Positions 1-5,615 of a stretch of DNA of 7,722 nucleotides are shown here, piece after piece (position 1 is the first letter of the stretch; each line of letters opens with the position of its first letter). Under the pieces are notes generated by a model. That model ran no database searches. It saw nothing but the letters and a program-made list of their open reading frames with translations, and had not been told where the DNA came from. Origin of the DNA: Armatimonadota bacterium. GTDB lineage: Bacteria > Sysuimicrobiota > Sysuimicrobiia > Sysuimicrobiales > VGFF01. Position numbers and translations under genes: made by a program. The DNA lies in contig VGFF01000098.1 in NCBI GenBank assembly GCA_016868955.1, positions 1 through 7,722 of the forward strand, written 5' to 3'.

Positions 1-756
1 TTCGACTTCGAGCCCGTCGCGATCACGGCGGATATGGAACGGCGGGTCGTTGAGAACGCGGCGCGTTTTGTTGAGGGCGCGGGCGAGCTCGGCGATGCCG
101 CCGGCGTAGCGGAACTCCTCACTCTGCCCTGTCCGCTGGTCGCTCAGCGACAGCAGAAGGCCGGCATTGAGGAACGCGAGCTCCTCGAGCCGCTGCTTCA
201 GCGTTTCGAAGCTGAACTCGGTCTCAACGAAGATCTCGCAGTCAGGGAGGAACGTGACCTTCGTACCTGTGTCGCCGGTAGGGCCCATCGGCTTCAAGGC
301 GCCGTGCGGCTTGCCGCGAGAAAACTCCTGACGCCACCGGCGACCGCCTCGCCGGACCTCGACTTCCAAGTGCTCGGACAATGCGTTTACGACGGAGACG
401 CCGACGCCGTGCAGCCCACCGGAGACCTTGTAAGCGCCACCTCCGAACTTGCCGCCAGCATGCAGGATCGTGAGAACAGTCTCGACGGTGGACTTTCTCG
501 TTTGCGGATGGGTCTCTACGGGAATACCGCCGCCGTCGTCGGACACCGACACGCTGTTGTTCTCGTGGATCACGACGTCGATACGCGTGCATCGACCGGC
601 CAGCGCCTCGTCGACGCTGTTGTCGACGACCTCGTACACCAGGTGGTGAAGGCCTCGGCTCCCGGTGCTGCCGATGTACATGCCGGGGCGGCGGCGGACC
701 GCCTCGAGCCCTTCGAGTACCTGGATTTGCTCTGCGCCGTACGCTTGTTCGCTCAT
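1..756 (-). CDS. gyrB: DNA gyrase subunit B, N-terminal part (runs off window)
   Basis: Gyrase B supplies ATP hydrolysis for the GyrA2B2 enzyme that negatively supercoils DNA in the cytoplasm. The 252 codons present translate without a stop to base 1, so the transducer, TOPRIM and tail are outside the window. The GHKL ATPase fold is clear: RRRPGMYIGS at 21-30, N-box EVVDNSVDEA at 42-51 (E42, N46), G1 box DDGGGIPV at 73-80, GGKFGG at 101-106, GLHGVGVSVVNAL at 114-126 and TGDTGTKVTF at 160-169. Residue numbers match E. coli GyrB exactly through the ATP site. One oddity is Gly76, where GyrB and ParE normally carry Arg. The ATG at 756-754 is the start: an in-frame TGA lies 8 codons upstream (778-780), and GGGAGG precedes the ATG, though only about 3 bases away. 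It is last in the replication arm but has its own upstream promoters. Confidence 0.97.
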   Translation of the reverse strand, partial: MSEQAYGAEQIQVLEGLEAVRRRPGMYIGSTGSRGLHHLVYEVVDNSVDEALAGRCTRIDVVIHENNSVSVSDDGGGIPVETHPQTRKSTVETVLTILHAGGKFGGGAYKVSGGLHGVGVSVVNALSEHLEVEVRRGGRRWRQEFSRGKPHGALKPMGPTGDTGTKVTFLPDCEIFVETEFSFETLKQRLEELAFLNAGLLLSLSDQRTGQSEEFRYAGGIAELARALNKTRRVLNDPPFHIRRDRDGLEVE

Positions 757-860
757 ATTCCTCCCGCGCCGTGCAGGTCAGAAAATGACATCTGCCTCGG
801 CGGGTACGTAGGTGTTTGGTCGGCGGACTGCCCTGTGAAAGGGTTACGCTAATGCAGGAT

Positions 861-889
861 ATTTTCTCGTCTTTCCGGCCCGCTGTCAA
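861..889 (-). promoter_or_regulatory. Candidate proximal gyrB promoter
   Basis: On the minus strand a perfect -35 TTGACA (889-884) is followed after 17 bases by GAAAAT (866-861), 4 of 6 matches to TATAAT. Transcription would start near 854, giving a leader of about 100 bases before the gyrB ATG. The call rests on sequence match and position only. Confidence 0.5.
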
Positions 890-962
890 TCGCCGTATCC
901 CGCGCGGGAGTTGGGTTTGAGCCGTGGACTGCAAGGCACCGAAGAGATCCCCGCCAACCTCG

Positions 963-991
963 ATTATAGCGTCATACGTACGTCATTCCAG
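963..991 (-). promoter_or_regulatory. Candidate distal gyrB promoter
   Basis: The minus strand carries a perfect -10 TATAAT (968-963). The hexamer 17 bases upstream is CTGGAA (991-986), only 3 of 6 matches to TTGACA, and there is no extended TG motif. A start near 956 would leave a leader of about 200 bases before gyrB. The -10 is strong but the -35 is poor, so an activator or a different sigma factor might be needed if it is real. Confidence 0.4.
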
Positions 992-1164
992 GGCACAGAA
1001 CCCCTCGGGTTTTGACGAAACGGACCTGCCCCCCGTTTCTGTACCAGTTGCTAAGTGACTACCATCTCCGCAGTACGGGTGATCTGACGTAGCTGTTCGG
1101 TCGCCGCGAAGGCAGCGACGAGGCGGTTTGCCCGCGGCGTCCGTCTGCGCTATGGGGACCCGTT

Positions 1165-1464
1165 TCAGGAGGGTTGTGCCGGGGTGCTTCGTCGCACCAC
1201 GCGGATCTCGCGGATTGCGACACGTCCGAGACGATCGTTCATCGCACGCCGCAGCTTCTCTCGGCGCAAGCTGATCTCTTGCGCATGGGGTGCGCTGTCC
1301 GCCGTGACGATGAGCGTCGTACCGCGCAGCCCCTCTGAGCGGGATGACAAGCCCTCCGCCGTCGCCATCGTCTCCCACAGGGCTGAGATGTCGGCTTGCT
1401 CGACGCCCGGCCGCAGGCCGATTTCGATTGCGGCCGATCGCAGGAAATCCCCGAGCTTCTTCAT
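1165..1464 (-). CDS. DUF721 family protein, DciA-like
   Basis: This 99-residue protein has the DUF721 pattern. ISALWETM at 26-33 stands for the family's LW-containing helix. RGTTLIVTADSAPHAQEISL at 47-66 stands for the strand plus the (W/H)AQEL-type helix. LRRAMNDRL at 71-79 and VAIREIRVV at 82-90 follow. DUF721 includes DciA, the ancestral replicative-helicase loading or recruiting factor of bacteria lacking DnaC/DnaI. The actinobacterial DciA gene also lies between recF and gyrB, which supports that role here; the function itself is inferred. The ATG overlaps the recF TGA by 4 bases (ATGA), and a GGAGG (1473-1469) sits 4 bases upstream inside recF, so translation is probably coupled. The usual Trp before AQE is His here. 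Confidence 0.85.
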   Translation of the reverse strand: MKKLGDFLRSAAIEIGLRPGVEQADISALWETMATAEGLSSRSEGLRGTTLIVTADSAPHAQEISLRREKLRRAMNDRLGRVAIREIRVVRRSTPAQPS

Positions 1465-2561
1465 GGGGCCTCCGGATGCTGAGGGTGGGCGGCCGCCCGG
1501 CTCGGCGCCACTGCGGATACGTCGATGTGATGCGCGTCCGGCAATGAGACCTCCAGGCGATCCGTCGCCGTGAGCAGCACCTGCGAGCCGTTCCCCATCA
1601 CGTCCAGGAGGCTCCTAACTCGTTCTGCGTCGAGATCGCTGAGGACGTCATCGAACAGCATGATCGGATCTTCGCCGGTCTCTTGGCGCACGATTTCCCG
1701 CTCAGCCAGTCGCAAACTCAAGAGCGTCGCGCGCTGCTGCCCTCGGGATCCGAACGTGCGCGCCGGTATCCCGCCGGAGAAGATCTCGACGTCATCGCGA
1801 TGGGGTCCGCTAACCGTGACGCCGCGCGCGAACTCCTCACGGCGCGATCGCGTCAACGTCTGGCGCGCGACGGTGCGGCGATCGGCCTCGTCGTTCCATG
1901 AAGCCCGATACGTAACTTCGACGCGCGCGCATCCTAAGGCGCCGCTCGATTCGACCGCCAGCGGCGCGATGCGGTCGATGAATTCCGCGCGCCGGTCGGA
2001 GATGGACCCGCCCAGCTCGATCAGCTGCTCGTCCCAGGCCTCCAAGAGCGTGACGGGCGCGGATGCGCGTAAGAGACGGTTTCGCTGCGTCAAGACGCGT
2101 CCGTAGCGCAGCAGATTGCTGTAGTAGGACGGGCTCAGCTGGCAGAGGATGGCATCGATGAGCTGCCTGCGATGCGCCGAGCCGCCGGCGACGATCTTGG
2201 TGTCGTCGGGGCCAGAAAAGACGAGGACCGCTTTCCCAAGCAGCTCAGCGCGGCTCGTCCGCGTCGCGTTGACGCGGATGTGCTTCAGGCCGGCACGTTC
2301 GATGCGAACCTCGGAGGCATGCGTAGAGCGCCCGCGCTCCCATTCGGCACGGACCGACGTCCACTCGGCACCGAATCGGATGACCTCCGCTTCCCGATGA
2401 GCGCGATGGCTTCGTCCGGTCGCGCAAACGTCGATCGCTTCGAGGAGGTTCGTCTTGCCGATTCCATTGGGTCCCGTGATCAGGTTGAGATGCGGTCCGA
2501 AAGAAGTCTCGAATCGGTTATAGCTTCGAAAGCTGCGAAGGCGCAGCGAGCGGATGCGCAT
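1461..2561 (-). CDS. recF: RecF recombination mediator (SMC-like ATPase)
   Basis: RecF works with RecO and RecR to load RecA at single-strand gaps and stalled forks. The 366-residue length is typical. Walker A is GPNGIGKTN at 30-38; the RecF-type VFSGPDD occurs at 114-120; the GPHRDD segment is at 252-257; the ABC signature SRGQQRA is at 272-278; Walker B plus D-loop, IMLFDDVLSDLD, is at 300-311. The start MRIRSLRLRSFRSY matches the family N-terminus. The ATG (2561-2559) overlaps the stop of the S4 gene by one base (TGATG). I see no Shine-Dalgarno, so initiation probably depends on coupling to the S4 gene. The last 15 or so residues are a loose Ala/Pro/His tail overlapping the DUF721 start. 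Confidence 0.97.
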   Translation of the reverse strand: MRIRSLRLRSFRSYNRFETSFGPHLNLITGPNGIGKTNLLEAIDVCATGRSHRAHREAEVIRFGAEWTSVRAEWERGRSTHASEVRIERAGLKHIRVNATRTSRAELLGKAVLVFSGPDDTKIVAGGSAHRRQLIDAILCQLSPSYYSNLLRYGRVLTQRNRLLRASAPVTLLEAWDEQLIELGGSISDRRAEFIDRIAPLAVESSGALGCARVEVTYRASWNDEADRRTVARQTLTRSRREEFARGVTVSGPHRDDVEIFSGGIPARTFGSRGQQRATLLSLRLAEREIVRQETGEDPIMLFDDVLSDLDAERVRSLLDVMGNGSQVLLTATDRLEVSLPDAHHIDVSAVAPSRAAAHPQHPEAP

Positions 2562-2776
2562 CAGCGATCTGTCACGACACTGAATCGAGCGCCATCGACT
2601 TCGACGACGTCACCGGGCCGGATGGTCCGACCGCGGCGCGCCTCCACTTCGCCATTGACGCGGACCCGACCGCTCGTGATGAGAACTTTCGCCATGCCGC
2701 CTGTGGACGCAATGCCGGCCCACTTCAAAAATGCAGCGAGCGTGATTGAATCTCCGCGAATCGTGACGACACGCAA
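2561..2776 (-). CDS. Small S4-domain RNA-binding protein (RlbA/YaaA-like)
   Basis: This is a 71-residue stand-alone S4 domain. FLKWAGIASTGGMAK at 16-30, ITSGRVRVNGEVEARRGR at 33-50 and IRPGDVVEVDG at 52-62 match the YaaA/RlbA proteins encoded between dnaN and recF in Bacillus and many other bacteria. Members bind structured RNA; a ribosome-related role is suggested for the family, but the exact job here is not known. The start is unusual. The first plausible codon is TTG (2776-2774), with only a weak GGCGGA about 10 bases upstream. The frame is open back to the dnaN TAG, which lies in the same frame 8 sense codons earlier. Coupling with dnaN upstream and recF downstream is likely. Confidence 0.88.
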   Translation of the reverse strand: MRVVTIRGDSITLAAFLKWAGIASTGGMAKVLITSGRVRVNGEVEARRGRTIRPGDVVEVDGARFSVVTDR

Positions 2777-2800
2777 GGGGGGCGAGTCCGCCGGGTGATT

Positions 2801-3910
2801 CTAGCTATAGATGCGTACCGGCGCGAGCACGTAGACGTATTCGCTCCCACCGATGGGCCGCAACGCGCCCGGCGAGAGGTGACCGGTGAGCTCGAAGGAG
2901 ACTTCATCCGCGTCGAGCACGCCCAGCACGTCCATGAGAAACCGCGCGTTGAACGCCGCTTGGATGTCATCGCCTTCGGAGGCGACTTCGAACTCCTCGT
3001 GCGCGCGTCCGACGTCGGGCGTGTTCGACTGCAGCTTGAGCGTTTTGCCCTCCGTACCCAGGCGGACGACGGTCGCCGAGTCCCGCGCGGTGATCGCGAC
3101 GCGCCGAACCGCCGCGCGCAATTGTTCGGTGCCGACGCGAATCTTCTGCTTGAAGTCCTTGGGGATGACTTGCTGGTAGTTGGGAAACTGCCCGCCAATC
3201 AATCGCGTGACAAAACGCAGACTGCCGATCGTGAAGATGAGCTGCGTGTCCTGCGCCGAGATCGTCACTTCCCCCTCGACGCCGCTGAGCGCACGCACCA
3301 ACTCATTCATCGTCTTCCCAGGCACGATGACTTCCAGCTTTCTCGCGGCCGGTTTGTCCAACTTGGCGGTACGCAACGCAAGCCTTCCGCCGTCGGTCGC
3401 CACGAGACGGATCTCGGTACCGTCGACGGCGAAGTGCAAGCCGGTAAGGAATTGCCGAGTTTCGTCCGTGCTTACGGCGAAGATCGTCTGACGGATCATG
3501 GTACGCAGCAGCGGGGCGTCGACGCCGCAAACGAGGTCGGCGTCGGTGTCCGGCATTCTCGGGAAGTCATCGGCCGGCAGCCCTAAGATCTCGAAGGAGG
3601 CCCGCTCGCAGAGGATCTCGGCTTGGGAGGTCCCCTCCTCCACACGGATTTCGACATCCGACGACGGGAGATTCGAAACGATCTCCGTCAACAGCCGCGC
3701 GGGCAAGGCGACGCGCCCACCCTTTTCGACTTTCGCAGCGATCTGCGTCCGAATTCCGAGCTCTAAGTCCGTTGCCGACACGCGAAGTCCGTCCTTCGTC
3801 GTCTCCAACAACAAATGCGCGAGGATCGGCATCGTCGATCGCGCGCTCACGGCGCGCCCCGTGATGTGAACCGCCTCGGAGAGATCTCCTTGCTGACATC
3901 GGATCAACAT
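2801..3910 (-). CDS. dnaN: DNA polymerase III sliding clamp (beta subunit)
   Basis: The beta clamp forms a ring dimer that tethers polymerase and many repair proteins to DNA. The 369-residue length is normal. Three clamp domains are visible at about 1-120, 125-245 and 246-369. Landmarks are SARSTMPILAHLLLE at 22-36, ATDGGRLA at 171-178, LIGGQFPNYQQVIP at 237-250 and the C-terminal YVLAPVRI at 360-367. That last segment forms part of the clamp-binding-motif pocket and resembles the Bacillus-type LPVR ending more than the E. coli MPMRL. The ATG at 3910-3908 is preceded by GGGGG about 7 bases upstream, a modest ribosome site. A strong promoter (4013-4042) sits about 100 bases upstream, so dnaN can be expressed apart from dnaA. 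Confidence 0.97.
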   Translation of the reverse strand: MLIRCQQGDLSEAVHITGRAVSARSTMPILAHLLLETTKDGLRVSATDLELGIRTQIAAKVEKGGRVALPARLLTEIVSNLPSSDVEIRVEEGTSQAEILCERASFEILGLPADDFPRMPDTDADLVCGVDAPLLRTMIRQTIFAVSTDETRQFLTGLHFAVDGTEIRLVATDGGRLALRTAKLDKPAARKLEVIVPGKTMNELVRALSGVEGEVTISAQDTQLIFTIGSLRFVTRLIGGQFPNYQQVIPKDFKQKIRVGTEQLRAAVRRVAITARDSATVVRLGTEGKTLKLQSNTPDVGRAHEEFEVASEGDDIQAAFNARFLMDVLGVLDADEVSFELTGHLSPGALRPIGGSEYVYVLAPVRIYS

Positions 3911-3962
3911 TCACAGGCCCCCGGACTCTATGCTTTCTGGAGTACCCAGACATAACAAAAAA

Positions 3963-3980
3963 CGTAACCGTAGTCGTAAG
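3963..3980. repeat. Three phased hexamers, DnaA-trio-like element
   Basis: The plus strand reads CGTAAC, CGTAGT, CGTAAG in direct succession, three hexamers sharing CGTA followed by A or G. They start 3 bases from the tandem DnaA boxes and end at a run of six A residues (3957-3962). The TAA/TAG cores resemble DnaA-trio triplets, which normally repeat every 3 bases rather than every 6. The repeat is plain in the sequence; its role in strand opening is inferred. Confidence 0.4.
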
Positions 3981-3983
3981 GGT

Positions 3984-4001
3984 TGTGGATCTTGTGGAAA
4001 A
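3984..4001 (-). promoter_or_regulatory. Two abutting DnaA boxes
   Basis: On the minus strand TTTTCCACA (4001-3993; 8 of 9 matches to TTATCCACA) directly abuts AGATCCACA (3992-3984; 7 of 9). They share one orientation with no spacer. They begin about 5 bases downstream of the predicted dnaN start point, so bound DnaA could both act at an origin and repress dnaN. Confidence 0.65.
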
Positions 4002-4002
4002 T

Positions 4003-4014
4003 TCCTCAAGGTAT
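4003..4014. repeat. 12-bp direct repeat, copy 1 (TCCTCAAGGTAT)
   Basis: This is a perfect copy of the 12-mer also found at 4130-4141. It overlaps the last two bases of the dnaN -10 hexamer and the predicted transcription start, a position typical of a repressor site. The binding protein is unknown. Confidence 0.7.
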
Positions 4015-4042
4015 TGTACGACGGACGCCGCAGACTTCTCAA
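4013..4042 (-). promoter_or_regulatory. dnaN promoter
   Basis: On the minus strand TTGAGA (4042-4037, 5 of 6 matches to TTGACA) is followed after 18 bases by TACAAT (4018-4013, 5 of 6 matches to TATAAT). The start would be near 4006, giving a leader of about 96 bases before the dnaN ATG. This is the best sigma70-type promoter match in the window. Confidence 0.7.
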
Positions 4043-4065
4043 AACTTGGGGGTAGAAGCGTTCGT

Positions 4066-4074
4066 CGATCCACA
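4066..4074 (+). promoter_or_regulatory. Weak DnaA box between dnaA and dnaN
   Basis: CGATCCACA matches TTATCCACA at 7 of 9 positions and keeps the ATCCACA core. It lies upstream of the dnaN -35, opposite in orientation to the tandem boxes at 3984-4001. Confidence 0.4.
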
Positions 4075-4129
4075 CCATCCCCAAACGTCTCTCGCGTTCG
4101 GTATTCGGAGGCCAAGACGGCTGCAACTG

Positions 4130-4141
4130 TCCTCAAGGTAT
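4130..4141. repeat. 12-bp direct repeat, copy 2 (TCCTCAAGGTAT)
   Basis: This perfect copy of 4003-4014 has the same orientation, 127 bp away and about 90 bp upstream of the dnaN -35. It runs into GTATCCCCA (4138-4146), a poor DnaA-box match at 7 of 9. Confidence 0.7.
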
Positions 4142-4180
4142 CCCCATGTTGCGGGGCAACCGCGTCCTGGCCTCTGACGA

Positions 4181-5545
4181 CTACGTCCGCTTGAAGTGCT
4201 GCACGAGGGACTGGACGGTCGCCCATAGGTGCTGGTCGCGAGCCATCTCCTGACGCACGCGCGCGCACGCGTGGATGACGGTGGTATGGTCCCGCCCGCC
4301 GAACTCCTCGCCGATCCTCGGCAGGGAAGAGTCTGTCAATTCTCGGGACAAGTACATCGCCACCTGGCGTGGAAACGCGACGCCTTTCGTCCGCCGTTGT
4401 GCTTTCATCTCCTCGATGCGAATGCCGAATCGCTCCGCCACCGTCTTCTGGATCTCGACGATGGTCACCAGCTGTGGCCGGTTCTGCGGCAGGATGTCCC
4501 GTAGGACGTTGCGGGCCAGGTCCACCGAAATCGGCACGCGCGTCAACGTGGCGTACGCGACGACGCGCACCAGTGCGCCTTCGAGCTCGCGAATGTTCGA
4601 CTGGAAATGCTGCGCGATGAATTCCGTGACGTCGTGAGGCACGCTCATGCGCTCGATATCGGCCTTCTTGCGAAGGATGGCCACGCGCGTTTCGTAGTCG
4701 GGTGCCTGAACGTCGGCGATGAGTCCCCACTCGAAACGCGACCGCAAGCGATCCTCGAGCGTCGGAATTTCCTTGGGAGGACGATCGGACGTTAGGATGA
4801 TCTGCTTGCCCGCTTCGTGCAGCGCGTTGAACGTGTGGAAGAACTCCTCTTGCGTGCTCGGCTTGCCGGCGATGAACTGAATGTCGTCGATCAGCAGGAC
4901 GTCCACGCCCCGATACTTCCGCCGCAGATCCTCGGTTCGCCCACCCTGGATGGCGCTGATCACCTCATTGGTGAACTTCTCGCCCGAGCAATAGTAGATG
5001 CGGATCGCGGGCGCGGAGTGCATGAGATGGTGCGCGATCGCCTGCAGCAAGTGTGTCTTGCCGAGACCGACGCCGCCATAGATGAATAGCGGGTTGTAGG
5101 CGCGCGCCGGAGATTCGGCGACCGCCAGCGCGGCGGCGTGCGAGAAGCGGTTCCCGGAGCCGACGACGAACGTATCGAACGTGTACCGAGGCGAAAGGTG
5201 CATGCCCTCGACCTGGACGACGGTGCGTGGTGCCACCAGACGCGTTTCCTCGGGACCCGCGGCCGTCTCCTCGGAAACGACGATGCGAATCGGAACTTCG
5301 TGGCCCAGAACCTTCGCCATCTCTGATTGCATCGCCGAAAGGTAGCGTTCCTCCACCCATTGCTTGGCGACGCCGTTGGGAACGGCCACGAGCAAGCCAT
5401 TGTCGTCCAACAGAATCGGGCGTGTGCTCTTCAAGAAGAGCTCCACACCGATGCCCGGCCGCGACTGCCGGTCCTGGAGACGGGCGATCATCTGCTGCCA
5501 GGCCTCTACCGCTTGGCTCTGCTCGACTTGGGCCGCGCTCTTCAT
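4181..5545 (-). CDS. dnaA: Chromosomal replication initiator DnaA
   Basis: DnaA binds DnaA boxes, oligomerises with ATP and melts the origin. All four domains are present in 454 residues. Domain I spans about 11-90 and is divergent, with VELFLKST where a Trp-containing WF motif is usual. Domain II is a short linker at about 91-115. The AAA+ domain follows at about 116-340, with Walker A GGVGLGKTH at 157-165, Walker B LLIDD at 217-221, sensor 1 ILTSDRPP at 250-257, the arginine-finger region RLRSRFEWGL at 266-275 and sensor 2 NIRELEGAL at 317-325. Domain IV has the basic loop RRTKGVAFPRQ at 384-394 and signature GGRDHTTVIHA at 416-426. An in-frame TAG immediately precedes the ATG, and GAGGTG lies 5 bases upstream, so the start is firm. 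It follows the HTH-ATPase gene by 70 bp with no clear promoter between, which suggests co-transcription. Confidence 0.98.
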   Translation of the reverse strand: MKSAAQVEQSQAVEAWQQMIARLQDRQSRPGIGVELFLKSTRPILLDDNGLLVAVPNGVAKQWVEERYLSAMQSEMAKVLGHEVPIRIVVSEETAAGPEETRLVAPRTVVQVEGMHLSPRYTFDTFVVGSGNRFSHAAALAVAESPARAYNPLFIYGGVGLGKTHLLQAIAHHLMHSAPAIRIYYCSGEKFTNEVISAIQGGRTEDLRRKYRGVDVLLIDDIQFIAGKPSTQEEFFHTFNALHEAGKQIILTSDRPPKEIPTLEDRLRSRFEWGLIADVQAPDYETRVAILRKKADIERMSVPHDVTEFIAQHFQSNIRELEGALVRVVAYATLTRVPISVDLARNVLRDILPQNRPQLVTIVEIQKTVAERFGIRIEEMKAQRRTKGVAFPRQVAMYLSRELTDSSLPRIGEEFGGRDHTTVIHACARVRQEMARDQHLWATVQSLVQHFKRT

Positions 5546-5615
5546 CTACTCACCTCAAATGCAAACTGGCCGGGCGCTGGTTCGATGAGGAGCGGCGACG
5601 AAGCGGCGAATGGTG

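Larger units (their letters stand above)
757..1164. other. Intergenic gap between DUF721 gene and gyrB, with gyrB leader
   Basis: This gap of 408 bp holds no credible gene. Open frames crossing it are shadows of DUF721 or gyrB and match no family I recognise. It contains two promoter candidates reading towards gyrB (963-991 and 861-889), so the gyrB messenger would have a leader of roughly 100 or 200 bases. A 7-bp inverted repeat, GAAACGG/CCGTTTC (1017-1023 and 1033-1039), and a weaker CGCCGCG/CGCGGCG pair (1102-1108 and 1133-1139) lie after the DUF721 stop. Neither is followed by a T-run on the minus strand, so I do not call a terminator. Confidence 0.7.
3911..4180. other. dnaA-dnaN spacer, candidate second origin element
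   Basis: These 270 bp carry no gene. Reading towards dnaN, the spacer holds a 12-bp repeat copy (4141-4130), a weak DnaA box (4066-4074), a dnaN promoter (4042-4013) overlapping the second repeat copy, two abutting DnaA boxes (4001-3984), three phased hexamers with TAA/TAG cores (3980-3963) and an A/T-rich stretch (3950-3962). DnaA boxes followed by phased triplets and A/T-rich DNA are the layout of the unwinding half of the Bacillus subtilis origin. A GTTGC-GGG-GCAAC hairpin at 4148-4160 lacks a T-run and is not a terminator. Confidence 0.6.

Noticed and set aside
34..852. Long plus-strand frame opposite gyrB
   Set aside because: It is antisense to a textbook GyrB ATPase domain and shows no recognisable domain; such frames are common opposite GC-rich genes.
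242..934. Minus-strand frame overlapping gyrB and its leader
   Set aside because: It is out of frame with gyrB, very Arg-rich and matches no family.
1017..1039. Inverted repeat GAAACGG/CCGTTTC as a terminator
   Set aside because: The loop is 9 bases and no T-run follows on the minus strand.
983..1378. Minus-strand frame crossing DUF721 and the gap
   Set aside because: About half overlaps DUF721 in another frame, the rest shows no domain and there is no ribosome site.
2795..3586. Plus-strand frame opposite dnaN
   Set aside because: It is antisense shadow of the clamp gene with no domain.
4148..4160. GTTGC-GGG-GCAAC hairpin after dnaA as a terminator
   Set aside because: The stem is only 5 bp with no T-run; dnaA transcripts probably continue into dnaN.
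3567..4730. 387-codon minus-strand frame spanning dnaN, the spacer and dnaA
   Set aside because: It overlaps two certain genes out of frame and is extremely Arg/Gly/Ala-rich, a GC-driven shadow.
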